Shown here: positions 51,256 through 59,281 of the stretch, in pieces | How the letters are laid out: each line of letters starts with the position of its first letter | How positions within the stretch are numbered: position 1 is the stretch's first letter | NCBI RefSeq assembly: GCF_018137945.1 | Contig: NZ_CP073089.1 | Coordinates: 1,922,001 to 1,986,000 of the forward strand | Direction of reading: 5' to 3' | Length of the DNA stretch: 64,000 nucleotides | Source of the DNA: Brevibacterium sp. W7.2 | Lineage (GTDB): Bacteria; Actinomycetota; Actinomycetes; Actinomycetales; Brevibacteriaceae | Translations under genes and position numbers: made by a program | The notes under the pieces: model-generated | Told to the model about the DNA's origin: nothing | What the model saw: the letters and a program-made list of their open reading frames with translations, nothing else | Database searches by the model: none

Positions 51256-51308
51256 ACCGACTCCTCCTTATAGTCCCTGGGGGAAGCGAGGCCGCTTCGA
51301 AGGGTCAG

Positions 51309-51324
51309 AGAATGGAATCATTCT
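51309..51324. promoter_or_regulatory. Dyad AGAATG-N4-CATTCT upstream of the MerR gene
   Basis: Perfect 6-4-6 palindrome 54 bp before the GTG start. On the minus strand it contains GAATGATTCCA, also in the ferritin operator dyad at 40328-40342. Possible autoregulatory or shared site. Confidence 0.4.
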
Positions 51325-51506
51325 ACCGCTCTTCGCAGCGAACCTACAGTGGGATTCAACAACTCCAAACTATTCTGCCGCGGAGGCCGCGACAAACACC
51401 CCAAGGTAACGATTTGCGCGTGTCGCCGTTATGGGAGGAATCGAACACCGATCCCTGCCCGTGGAACACTCGGCAGACACGGGCTGTGACCTCGGACGAT
51501 GGGTCC

Positions 51507-52238
51507 TCAGCCGGCGTTGGTGTCGTCGGGCTCCTCCGCCGCCTTCTTCGGCTTCGCCGAGGTCAGCAGCTTCGTCTTCACGGTCGAGGCGTAGGTGTCG
51601 ACGTACTCCTGGCCGCTCAGGCGCATGATCTCGTACATGATCTCATCGGTGATCGACCGCAGCAGGAAGCGGTCGACGGGCAGGCCCTCGTACTTCGAGA
51701 AGTCCATCGGCGAGCCGAAGACGACCCCGACGCGCCGGAACTTCGGGATGAGACGGCCGGCGGGCTGGATCTTGTCGGTGCCGATGATCGCGACGGGGAT
51801 GACGGGGGCCCCGGATTCGAGGACGAGGCGGGCGATGCCGGTCCGGCCGCGGTAGAGCTTGCCGTCGGGAGAGCGCGTCCCCTCGGGGTAGATGCCCAGC
51901 GAGTTGCCCTCGCGGAGGACCTTGAGTCCGGATTCCAGCGACGCCTGCGACCCGGAGCCGCCGCCGCGGTCCATCGGCAGCTGATTGTTGAGTTTGAAGA
52001 ACCACCGGGTCGCCGCGCCCTTGATGCCGCGTCCGGTGAAGTAGTCCTTCTTCGCGAGGTAGACGACAGGGCGGGGGGCGAGCAGCGGAACGAAGATCGA
52101 ATCCATGAAGTGCATGTGGTTGCCGGCGATGATCGCCGGGCCGTCCTGCGGCAGGTTGTCCAAACCGCGCACCCACGGACGGAAGAGGATCCGCAGGATG
52201 GGTCCGGCCAGGACCCGTTTGAGAAACCAGTAGAACAC
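51507..52238 (-). CDS. plsC: 1-acyl-sn-glycerol-3-phosphate acyltransferase (PlsC-like)
   Basis: Acyltransferase of 243 residues for phosphatidic acid synthesis at the inner membrane. The HX4D box is NHMHFMDS (about residues 42-49), followed by FKLNNQLPMDRGG, IYPEGTRSPDGKLYRG (block 3 EGTRS) and VIPVAIIGTDKI (block 4). The N-terminal hydrophobic/basic segment FYWFLKRVLAGPILRILF should anchor it. GTG 52238 is chosen because GGAAGG lies six bases upstream; GTG 52244 abuts it. A Lys/Ala/Glu tail is disordered. Divergent from the esterase gene. Confidence 0.9.
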   Translation of the reverse strand: MFYWFLKRVLAGPILRILFRPWVRGLDNLPQDGPAIIAGNHMHFMDSIFVPLLAPRPVVYLAKKDYFTGRGIKGAATRWFFKLNNQLPMDRGGGSGSQASLESGLKVLREGNSLGIYPEGTRSPDGKLYRGRTGIARLVLESGAPVIPVAIIGTDKIQPAGRLIPKFRRVGVVFGSPMDFSKYEGLPVDRFLLRSITDEIMYEIMRLSGQEYVDTYASTVKTKLLTSAKPKKAAEEPDDTNAG

Positions 52239-52339
52239 GCGCACCCTTCCATGTCACGACGCTTGAACGTCCCCGGTCATCATATATCCAACCGCACTGT
52301 CGAACCGTGCGCCGCCGGCCGACGTGCGATGCTGGTGGA

Positions 52340-53167
52340 ATGGACATCGACTTCACCCCCTCTGCCGCACCGCGCGCCGCGTACTCGGCGATCGCCCCGA
52401 CCGCGGACACCGCGGTCCTCTTCCTCCACGGCATCACCGGCTCACCGGCGGCCTGGCAGCCGATCGCACGGGCCCTGGCAGCCGACGACCTCAGCGTCTC
52501 CGTTCCCCTCCTCCCCGGCCACGGCGGCACGTGGCGGGAGCTCGCGGCGACGACGTGGGCAGACTGGCTGACCGCCGCCGAGGCGGAGCTGCGTGAGCTC
52601 CAGGCCCGCCACACCCGGGTCGTCGTCGCCGGACTCTCGATGGGCGGGGCACTCACCCTGGCACTGGCGACGGGTGCGAACCCACCGGATGAGATCGTCC
52701 TCGTCAACCCCGGCCTCCACATCGACTCCCCGCTCACTCCCCTCCTGCCCGTGCTCAGGCACGTCGTCCCCTTCGTCCCGGCGATCGGCAACGACATCGC
52801 CCATCCCGACCGGGACGAGTATGCCGGCGACCGGACACCTGTGGCCGCGGTCGCCTCGTTCGCCGCGGCGCTGACCGACCTCCGGGAGAACCTCTGGCAG
52901 GTGGCGACGCCGACGACGGTGCTCGTGTCCGGTCAGGACAGCGTCGTCGGACCGCGAAGTCTGCGGGTGCTCCGGTCCCGCCTCGGCGTGCACCCCGACA
53001 TCGTGCCGCTGCGGCGCAGTCGACACGTGGCGACCCTCGACTACGATGCCGACGTCATCGCCGAGGCGGTCGCCGCCGCCGCTCACCGCACGCCTGCTCC
53101 GCGCGCGGCCGGGGCCCCGCGGTCGGGGACGGATTCGCCCGCCCCGGGAATATCGCGCAAGCGGTGA
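52340..53167 (+). CDS. Alpha/beta hydrolase (carboxylesterase/monoacylglycerol lipase-like)
   Basis: Serine hydrolase of 275 residues. The oxyanion-hole motif is LFLHGITGSPAAWQP (about residues 30-44), the nucleophile elbow GLSMGGA (Ser about 102), the acid VSGQDSVVG (Asp near 204) and catalytic His in SRHVATLDYD. The lid region is short and resembles the Est30/MGLL-type carboxylesterases. There is no signal peptide. The Arg/Pro/Ala-rich C-terminus is probably disordered. It lies beside plsC (divergent), which suggests a role in acyl-glycerol turnover, but that is only neighbourhood inference. Confidence 0.87.
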   Translation: MDIDFTPSAAPRAAYSAIAPTADTAVLFLHGITGSPAAWQPIARALAADDLSVSVPLLPGHGGTWRELAATTWADWLTAAEAELRELQARHTRVVVAGLSMGGALTLALATGANPPDEIVLVNPGLHIDSPLTPLLPVLRHVVPFVPAIGNDIAHPDRDEYAGDRTPVAAVASFAAALTDLRENLWQVATPTTVLVSGQDSVVGPRSLRVLRSRLGVHPDIVPLRRSRHVATLDYDADVIAEAVAAAAHRTPAPRAAGAPRSGTDSPAPGISRKR

Positions 53168-53173
53168 TTGCTG

Positions 53174-53608
53174 ATGAATGACATGAGCGACGACGAGACC
53201 GAGGACTGGCGCCGGCAGGTGCCGGAGTCCGAGACGATCGGCGACTCCTCCCGGGTCAGCGACAGCCACTGGGAGGATGTCGTGGCCCGGCTCTCCGAAC
53301 CGGATGCGCCGATGAGCGAGATGCCCGTCGAGGAGATCCGGGAGCGGCTGGCCGACGCCGAGCACTGGGAACCCGAGCCGGCGGCCCCGATCGGGTGGCG
53401 CACTGCTCCCCCGACGCTCATGCTCTCCGTCGTCGCGACCTTCGGAGCCGTCGTCCTCCTCATCATCGGTGCGGTCCTCTTCCGTCCGCTGCCCCAATGG
53501 TTCCTCCTCGTCGGACTCGCCGTCGGCATCGGCGGTGCGATCGGGCTGTTCTTCCACCTGCCCAAGCAGTCGCGCACCGAGGGCGGCGACAGCGGAGCCT
53601 CGGTGTGA
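53174..53608 (+). CDS. Hypothetical protein with two C-terminal membrane helices
   Basis: Protein of about 145 residues. The first two-thirds are acidic and soluble (MSDDETEDWRRQVPES; EMPVEEIRERLADAEHWEPEP), followed by two membrane segments (about residues 84-104 and 110-130) joined by a tight FRPLPQ turn, so both ends should face the cytoplasm. No known domain is recognised. Start could be ATG 53174 or ATG 53183. It begins six bases after the esterase stop and precedes the DnaQ-UvrC gene, so it is probably co-transcribed. The N-terminal pattern recalls DUF308/DUF3099-adjacent actinobacterial small membrane proteins only loosely. Confidence 0.65.
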   Translation: MNDMSDDETEDWRRQVPESETIGDSSRVSDSHWEDVVARLSEPDAPMSEMPVEEIRERLADAEHWEPEPAAPIGWRTAPPTLMLSVVATFGAVVLLIIGAVLFRPLPQWFLLVGLAVGIGGAIGLFFHLPKQSRTEGGDSGASV

Positions 53609-53642
53609 GCGCGTGTCAGGGGCGCCTGGCACACTGGCGACC

Positions 53643-55397
53643 ATGACGTCTCCCGCCACCCCCTTCGATCGGGCGCCGACCCGCCTCGAGCACACGCAGC
53701 TGAGCCTCGAGGACATCGGCACCCCGCTCTACGACGTCACATTCGTAGTCGTCGACCTCGAGACGACGGGCACGCACGCGGGAACGGCGGAGATCACCGA
53801 GATCGGCGCGGTCAAGCTGCGCGCCGGGGAGGTCGTCGGGGAGTTCCAGACCCTCGTCAAGCCCGAGCACTCCGTCATCACCCCGTTCGTCTCCCGGCTC
53901 ACCGGCATCACCCACGCCATGGTCGACGACGCCCCGACGATCCGCTCGGTGCTTCCGAGCTTCCTCGAATTCGCCGCCGGCACCGTGCTCGTGGCCCACA
54001 ACGCCCCCTTCGACATCGGCTTCCTCCGCTCCGCGTGCGACCGCCTCGACTACCACTGGCCGAACCCCCAGGTGCTCGACACGGTGACGCTCTCGCGCCG
54101 GGTGCTCGGTCGCGACGAGGTCCGCAACCACAAGCTCGGCACGCTCGCCGCACACTTCGGCACCGCGGTCGAACCCGACCACCGCGCGCTGTCGGACGCG
54201 CGGGCGACCGGCGAGGTGCTCCACCGCCTCCTCGAGCGGTTCGGGAGCTTCGGCATCACCACCCTCGAAGAGCTCGCGACGGTCCGTCAGGCCGGGTGGG
54301 CGCGACGCCAGGCCAAAGCGCATCTCGCCAAGGGCGTGCCGGCCGAACCCGGCGTCTACATGTTCGTCGACGGCACCCGCCGCGTCCTCTACATCGGCAA
54401 GTCCGGCAATATGGCCCGCCGCGTGCGCGGCTACTTCAACGCCTCGGAGAATCGGGGGCGGATGGCCGAGATGATCACCGCGGCGCAGGAGGTCACCGCC
54501 CTGCCCTGCGCGCACGTCCTCGAGGCGGAGGTGCGCGAGGTCCGTCTCATCGGCGAACTCGCCCCGCCGTACAACCGGCGGTCGAAGAACCCCGAGCGCA
54601 ACGCCTGGGTCGTCCTCAGCGACGAGGCCTACCCGAGGCTCTCCGTCGCCCGCTCCCGCTCGGCACTCGAGCGCTCACCGGCACCGCCGCTGGGCCCGTT
54701 CCGGTCCCGCAAGCGGGCTCAGGCGGTCAAGGAGCTCCTCGAGACCCTCTACCCCGTCAAACGGTGCACCGCGAAGGTGAGTCCGGCGACGCTGGCAGCC
54801 CACCGGGCGTGCGTGAGCGCCCAGGTCGGACAGTGCGGGGGTCCCTGCGCCGGGGTCACCGATCCGGGCGCGTACCGGGCGGCCATCGCCGGGCTCATCG
54901 GCGCGCTGTCAGGAGACTTCACCTCGCTGCGCGAGCACAGCCGGGAGCGGATGGCGCGGCTGGCCGGTGAGGCCCGCTACGAGACGGCCGCCGAGGTCCG
55001 CGACGGCATGCGGGCGGCACTGTCGACGGCCGCCCGCGCGGAGACCGTGGGACGCCTGGCCGCCGTCGAGGAGATCCAGGCGTGGGCTCCGGGCGCCGAA
55101 GGCGGGATCGACCTCGCTGTCATCCGCCGCGGTCGGCTCGCCGCGGCCGGCCACCGGTCGACGCCGACCGGCCTCGACGAGGCGTTCGCAGCACTCGCGG
55201 CGACCGCGGAGTGGGTGCCGGCCCCGGGCCTGTTCCCCTCCCCCGGTGATCCGCTGCCCGAGGAGACGCGGATGCTCGCCCACTGGCTGGAGACGGCCGT
55301 GCCGTGGTCGGTGACCGGGGAGTGGGCGCTGCCGCGGGAGGGCGCGGTCTTCCACGCCCGGGCCTCAGGCGCCGTTCGCCTCGGCGATGCGTCGTGA
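53643..55397 (+). CDS. DnaQ exonuclease-UvrC-like GIY-YIG endonuclease fusion
   Basis: Protein of 584 residues. A DEDDh exonuclease (about residues 30-200: VVVDLETTG with D38/E40, VAHNAPFDIGFL, HRALSDA) is joined to a GIY-YIG nuclease (about 235-330: GVYMFVDGTRRVLYIGKSGNMARRV) and a UvrC-like Cys-containing region (CTAKVSPATLAAHRACVSAQVGQCGGPCAG). It lacks the RNase H-like and HhH domains of UvrC. Mycobacterial Rv2191 has the same build. A role in DNA repair is probable. It is convergent with trpD, and the two coding regions overlap by 33 bp at their 3' ends. Confidence 0.92.
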   Translation: MTSPATPFDRAPTRLEHTQLSLEDIGTPLYDVTFVVVDLETTGTHAGTAEITEIGAVKLRAGEVVGEFQTLVKPEHSVITPFVSRLTGITHAMVDDAPTIRSVLPSFLEFAAGTVLVAHNAPFDIGFLRSACDRLDYHWPNPQVLDTVTLSRRVLGRDEVRNHKLGTLAAHFGTAVEPDHRALSDARATGEVLHRLLERFGSFGITTLEELATVRQAGWARRQAKAHLAKGVPAEPGVYMFVDGTRRVLYIGKSGNMARRVRGYFNASENRGRMAEMITAAQEVTALPCAHVLEAEVREVRLIGELAPPYNRRSKNPERNAWVVLSDEAYPRLSVARSRSALERSPAPPLGPFRSRKRAQAVKELLETLYPVKRCTAKVSPATLAAHRACVSAQVGQCGGPCAGVTDPGAYRAAIAGLIGALSGDFTSLREHSRERMARLAGEARYETAAEVRDGMRAALSTAARAETVGRLAAVEEIQAWAPGAEGGIDLAVIRRGRLAAAGHRSTPTGLDEAFAALAATAEWVPAPGLFPSPGDPLPEETRMLAHWLETAVPWSVTGEWALPREGAVFHARASGAVRLGDAS

Positions 55398-56486
55398 GAC
55401 CGTGACGAGCTGATCGAGCTTCTGGGCCCCGAGCCCGGCGTCGACGGTGTCCTCGACGATGCGCAGCTTCGCGGCGAGGCGTTCGGTGAACGACCCGACA
55501 GCGGCCTCGTCGGCGGCGACGAGCGCAGCGGCGGCGTTGATGAGGACGATGTCGCGCACCGGTGACTTCTCACCGGCGAGCACCGACCGGGTGATCGCGG
55601 CGTTCTCGAGCGGTCCGCCGCCGCGCAGGTCGTCCTTCGTCACCCGTTCGAACCCGAGGTCGAGGGCATCGAACGTCGTGTGTTCGACTTCGCCGTGCCG
55701 GACCTCCCAGACGTCGTTGACGTCGGTGTTGCTCAGTTCGTCGAGACCGTCCCGGGAGCGGAAGACGACCGCCTGGTGACCGCGTTTGGCGAGGGTGCCG
55801 ACGACGAGGGGGGCCATCTGCGCATCGGCGACGCCGATCGCGGTGTGCCGGGCGCGGGCCGGATTCGTCAGCGGACCGAGGATGTTGAACGCCGTCGGCA
55901 CGCTGATCTGGCGCCGCACGGCGGCGACGAACTGCATCGACGGGTGGAAGACGTTGGCGAAGCAGAACGCCAGCCCCACCTCGGCGGCGACGATGCCCGT
56001 CTGCTCGGGCGTGATGTCGAACCGGACGCCGAGGGCCTCGAGGACGTCCGCCGACCCCGACGCCGAGGAGGTCGCCCGGTTGCCGTGCTTGACGACCCGC
56101 TGCCCGGTGGCGGAGATGATCATCGCCGCGGTCGAGGAGATGTTCGCCGTCTTCGCCCGGTCACCGCCGGTGCCGACGATGTCGACGGAGTCCTCGAGAC
56201 CGGGCAGGGGCACGGCGTGCTCCATCATCGCCGCGACGAGACCGGCGATCTCCGCGACCGTCTCGCCCTTCGTGTGGTGTGCGGCGAGGAATGCGGCCAT
56301 CGTCACATCGGGAGTCTGGCCGGACATGATCTGATCCATCGCCCATGAGGCCTGGGCCTCGGTGAGGTCCTGACCGTGCATGAGGGTCATGAGCAGGTCG
56401 GGCCAGTTCGCAGTGACGTCCGCACCTGTCGATTCGGTCCCGGTGACCGTGGTCGCCGGGGCTGTCGTGCGCGGGTGATCCGTCAT
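55365..56486 (-). CDS. trpD: Anthranilate phosphoribosyltransferase
   Basis: Tryptophan-pathway enzyme of 373 residues that transfers phosphoribose to anthranilate. An N-terminal helical domain leads to DIVGTGGDRAKTANIS (about residues 101-116, the PRPP-binding GTGGD), KHGNRATSSASGSADVLEALG and FCFANVFHPSMQFVAAVRRQISVPTAFNILGPLTNPA. The first 25 residues are a disordered extension. Other trp genes are not adjacent. The neighbourhood (DnaQ-UvrC, trpD, ctaE, qcrCAB) is the same as in mycobacteria. A dyad in the leader may affect expression. Confidence 0.95.
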   Translation of the reverse strand: MTDHPRTTAPATTVTGTESTGADVTANWPDLLMTLMHGQDLTEAQASWAMDQIMSGQTPDVTMAAFLAAHHTKGETVAEIAGLVAAMMEHAVPLPGLEDSVDIVGTGGDRAKTANISSTAAMIISATGQRVVKHGNRATSSASGSADVLEALGVRFDITPEQTGIVAAEVGLAFCFANVFHPSMQFVAAVRRQISVPTAFNILGPLTNPARARHTAIGVADAQMAPLVVGTLAKRGHQAVVFRSRDGLDELSNTDVNDVWEVRHGEVEHTTFDALDLGFERVTKDDLRGGGPLENAAITRSVLAGEKSPVRDIVLINAAAALVAADEAAVGSFTERLAAKLRIVEDTVDAGLGAQKLDQLVTVSRRIAEANGA

Positions 56487-56518
56487 TGCTCAGTGCTCTC
56501 CATCTGGGGGCGCGTGCA

Positions 56519-56539
56519 CCGCCTCCGAACAGGAGGCGG
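56519..56539 (-). promoter_or_regulatory. Hairpin-forming dyad in the trpD leader
   Basis: CCGCCTCC and GGAGGCGG form an 8-bp dyad with a 5-base spacer, 33 bp before the trpD ATG. A TAGGAT -10-like hexamer (minus, 56559-56554) would place it in the mRNA leader. No Trp-rich leader peptide is seen. Confidence 0.35.
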
Positions 56540-56600
56540 ACCTTACCTGCGGCATCCTATCGCGTCTTCGACACGCGGGGTGGAGATCACAGAATCACGA

Positions 56601-56616
56601 GATTGGGGCACCAATC
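56601..56616. promoter_or_regulatory. Dyad GATTGG-N4-CCAATC upstream of ctaE
   Basis: Perfect 6-4-6 palindrome about 55 bp upstream of the -35 of ctaE. A second perfect palindrome AGAAATTTCT lies at 56639-56648. Both fall in the 219-bp trpD-ctaE intergenic region and could bind regulators of the oxidase operon. Confidence 0.4.
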
Positions 56617-56669
56617 CGGGGATTTCGCTACATCGTGTAGAAATTTCTCCTCCGAAACCTGGGTAAAAG

Positions 56670-56699
56670 GTGAAAACTCACCCCGAGACGGGTAATAAT
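56670..56699 (+). promoter_or_regulatory. Promoter of ctaE giving a probable leaderless mRNA
   Basis: GTGAAA (56670-56675) and AATAAT (56694-56699, 5/6 to TATAAT) with an 18-bp spacer. Seven bases past the -10 is the GTG start itself, and no ribosome site precedes it, so transcription and translation probably begin at the same base. Confidence 0.55.
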
Positions 56700-56705
56700 G
56701 GTGGG

Positions 56706-57344
56706 GTGTCAACTGCCACTGCATCCCAGACAGCGCCAGCGCATCCGGTAGTCAATCGCCCGAATGTGACCACGGTGGGCTTCATCGTGTTCCTCGCGAG
56801 CGACCTGATGTTCTTTGCCGCGCTTTTCGCCATGTACTTCACCATCCGATCCGTCGTCCCGGGTCTGTGGGAGACGCAGACCGAGCTGCTGAACGTCCCG
56901 TTCGCGCTCGGCAACACCATCATCCTGGTGTCGTCGTCCTTCACCTGTCAGATGGGCGTGTTCGCGGCTGAGCGGTTCCGGCCCCGCCGGACCGGAGGGC
57001 TGTTCAACATCGCCAAGTGGGGCATGATCGAGTGGTTCTACCTCACGTTCCTCCTCGGCGCGGTCTTCGTCTCGGGTCAGGTCATGGAGTACGCGGAGCT
57101 CGTGCGCGAGGGTCTGTCGATCGACACCGACGGATACGGTTCGGTCTTCTACCTGACCACCGGCTTCCACGGCCTCCACGTCACCATCGGACTCATCTGC
57201 TTCCTGCTCGTCATCGGACGCGCCTACGGGGCGAAGAAGTTCGGCCACCACGAAGCCACATTCGCGATCTGCGTGTCCTACTACTGGCACTTCGTCGATG
57301 TCGTCTGGATCGGCCTCTTCGGCGTCATCTACCTCCTCCAGTAG
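56706..57344 (+). CDS. ctaE: Cytochrome c oxidase subunit III (CtaE)
   Basis: Membrane subunit of the aa3 oxidase, 212 residues with five predicted helices. [22 protein letters not shown] begins the first helix, the Glu of helix III lies in [20 protein letters not shown], and the end [21 protein letters not shown] ... [24 protein letters not shown] is conserved. GTG 56706 is probably the first base of the transcript. It heads the ctaE-qcrC-qcrA-qcrB operon, which encodes the bc1-aa3 supercomplex in actinobacteria. Confidence 0.96.
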   Translation: MSTATASQTAPAHPVVNRPNVTTVGFIVFLASDLMFFAALFAMYFTIRSVVPGLWETQTELLNVPFALGNTIILVSSSFTCQMGVFAAERFRPRRTGGLFNIAKWGMIEWFYLTFLLGAVFVSGQVMEYAELVREGLSIDTDGYGSVFYLTTGFHGLHVTIGLICFLLVIGRAYGAKKFGHHEATFAICVSYYWHFVDVVWIGLFGVIYLLQ

Positions 57345-57399
57345 TCCACCGCCGACACGGTCACCCGGACATCAGAAACTTCAAGCAAAGGACTTTCCC

Positions 57400-58185
57400 G
57401 TGAAGCTTTTAGCAGATCGCCGCAGACACCCGATGGCACTCGTCGTGCTGCTCCTCGTGGGCCTGCTGCTGACCGGCGGAGCGTATGCTCTCTTCACTCA
57501 GACCTCGAGCGCCAAGGCACAGACCGCCAGCGCCTCTGACATCGAAGAGGGCCAGAAGCTCTTCGCCGCGAACTGCGCAACGTGCCACGGCCTCAATGCC
57601 GAAGGCACGAAGGCCGGCCCCGGTCTCATCGGCGTCGGCGCGGCGGCCGTCGACTTCCAGGTCGGCACCGGTCGCATGCCCCTGCAGGCCAACGGCCCGC
57701 AGGCCCCAGTCAAGGAACCCCAGTTCGATGAGGAGCAGACCGGGCAGCTGGCAGCGTACGTCGCTTCTCTGGGACCGGGACCGGCGATCCCCGAAGCCCA
57801 GTACATCGATCCCGAGAAGGGCGACCCCGCCGTCGGCGGCGGCCTCTTCCGCACCAACTGCGCGATGTGCCACAACGTCGTCGGCGCCGGTGGCGCGCTG
57901 ACCCGGGGCAAGTACGCCCCGAACCTCCAGGATGTCTCGCCCAAGCACCTCTACGAGGCGATGCAGACCGGACCGCAGAACATGCCCATCTTCAACGACG
58001 CGAACCTCACTCCCGAGGACAAGCGGGACATCATCTCCTACGTCCGGGAAGTCTCTGAGAACCCGTCCCCCGGCGGCTTCAAGCTCGGTTCGCTCGGACC
58101 AGTGGCCGAGGGCCTCTTCATCTGGTTCTTCGGACTCGCAGCAGTCATCGGTCTGACCGTATGGCTCTCATCGAGAGCGAAATGA
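57400..58185 (+). CDS. qcrC: Di-haem cytochrome c subunit of bc1 complex (QcrC)
   Basis: Protein of 261 residues that carries electrons from the bc1 complex to the oxidase without soluble cytochrome c. An N-terminal membrane/signal helix (about 12-32), two c-type haem motifs CATCH (about residue 63) and CAMCH (about 162), and a C-terminal membrane anchor (about 233-255) fit the actinobacterial di-haem subunit. Methionines in GRMPLQ and QNMPIF are likely haem ligands. GTG 57400 follows AAAGGA by seven bases. It lies 55 bp after ctaE. Confidence 0.96.
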   Translation: MKLLADRRRHPMALVVLLLVGLLLTGGAYALFTQTSSAKAQTASASDIEEGQKLFAANCATCHGLNAEGTKAGPGLIGVGAAAVDFQVGTGRMPLQANGPQAPVKEPQFDEEQTGQLAAYVASLGPGPAIPEAQYIDPEKGDPAVGGGLFRTNCAMCHNVVGAGGALTRGKYAPNLQDVSPKHLYEAMQTGPQNMPIFNDANLTPEDKRDIISYVREVSENPSPGGFKLGSLGPVAEGLFIWFFGLAAVIGLTVWLSSRAK

Positions 58186-58237
58186 GCACAGCGTTGTTGA
58201 CCACATTCCATTACGAGATTAGACGGGGAAATATTCG

Positions 58238-59281
58238 ATGACCTCGAAAGAGCACTCCGGCGGCGGCAGCCAGCTCGAGGAGTTGAACGGGTTCACCAAC
58301 CCGGGCCTGCCCGAACACAAGCCGCGTCTGTCCGACTCGGACCCCCGCGCCCAGAAGGTCGCGGAGCGTCAGGTCGCCTTCTGGTTCATGCTGTCGATGG
58401 TCGGCACGATCTGGTTCATCGTCGCGTACTTCCTCTTCCCCCTGGGTGAGGAGATGCAGAGCATCCGCATCGCCAACATGATGGTCGGCCTCGGTGCCGC
58501 CCTGGCGATGTTCTCCCTCGGTGCCGGCGCGGTGCTGTGGGCGAAGAACCTCATGAGCGATCACGAGGGCATCGACGAACGTCACGACATCAGCGGCAGC
58601 GAAGAGGATCAGGCGATCGCGCTCGAGATCCTCCACCAGGCCAAGGAGGAGTCGGGCATCGCCCGTCGTCCGCTCCTGCGCAACACGCTCATCGCAGCGC
58701 TGGCGATCGCTCCCCTGCCCGCGATCCTCGTCTTCCGCGACCTCGGGCCGCTGCCCGGCGACGCCCTGTTCAAGACCCTGTGGGGTGAGGGCGTGCGACT
58801 CATCCGCGATCCGGGCGGCATTCCCAGCCCCGATTCGGAGCGCCCTATCAAGGCCGAGGACGTCACGATCGGCTCCGCCTACCACGTGCTGCCCTCCGGC
58901 ATCGGCGACGAGTCCAACGCCGGTCACGCGCTCGACGAGAAGGCGAAGGCCGCCGTTCTCCTCATGCGCATCGACCCCAAGGAGCTCAAAGAGGATCCGG
59001 CACGCGCCGACTGGTCGCACGACGGCATCGTCGCGTACTCGAAGATCTGCACCCATGTCGGCTGCCCGGTGGCCCTCTACGAGCACCAGACCCACCATCT
59101 GCTCTGCCCGTGCCACCAGTCGACGTTCGACGTGACCGAGCACTGCAAGGTCATCTTCGGCCCGGCGAAGCGCCCGCTGCCGCAGCTGCCCATCCGGGTG
59201 GACAGCGAAGGCTACCTGGTCGCGCAGTCGGACTTCCCTGAGCCTGTCGGACCTACGTTCTGGGAGATCAATCACCCATGA
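58238..59281 (+). CDS. qcrA: Rieske iron-sulfur subunit of bc1 complex (QcrA)
   Basis: Protein of 347 residues with three N-terminal membrane helices, as usual in actinobacteria, and a C-terminal Rieske domain. The [2Fe-2S] ligands are in CTHVGCPVALYE and CPCHQSTFDV (about residues 271-292). Its C-terminus overlaps the start of qcrB by ATGA. The N-terminal cytoplasmic Gly/Ser/Glu-rich start (TSKEHSGGGSQLEE) is typical. Electron transfer from menaquinol to QcrC is the role. Confidence 0.96.
   Translation: MTSKEHSGGGSQLEELNGFTNPGLPEHKPRLSDSDPRAQKVAERQVAFWFMLSMVGTIWFIVAYFLFPLGEEMQSIRIANMMVGLGAALAMFSLGAGAVLWAKNLMSDHEGIDERHDISGSEEDQAIALEILHQAKEESGIARRPLLRNTLIAALAIAPLPAILVFRDLGPLPGDALFKTLWGEGVRLIRDPGGIPSPDSERPIKAEDVTIGSAYHVLPSGIGDESNAGHALDEKAKAAVLLMRIDPKELKEDPARADWSHDGIVAYSKICTHVGCPVALYEHQTHHLLCPCHQSTFDVTEHCKVIFGPAKRPLPQLPIRVDSEGYLVAQSDFPEPVGPTFWEINHP

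Noticed and set aside
51425..51470. tRNA-like T-arm (minus-strand TTCGATTCCTCCC)
   Set aside because: The bases that should form the T-stem do not pair, and no acceptor, anticodon or D-arm can be folded around it.
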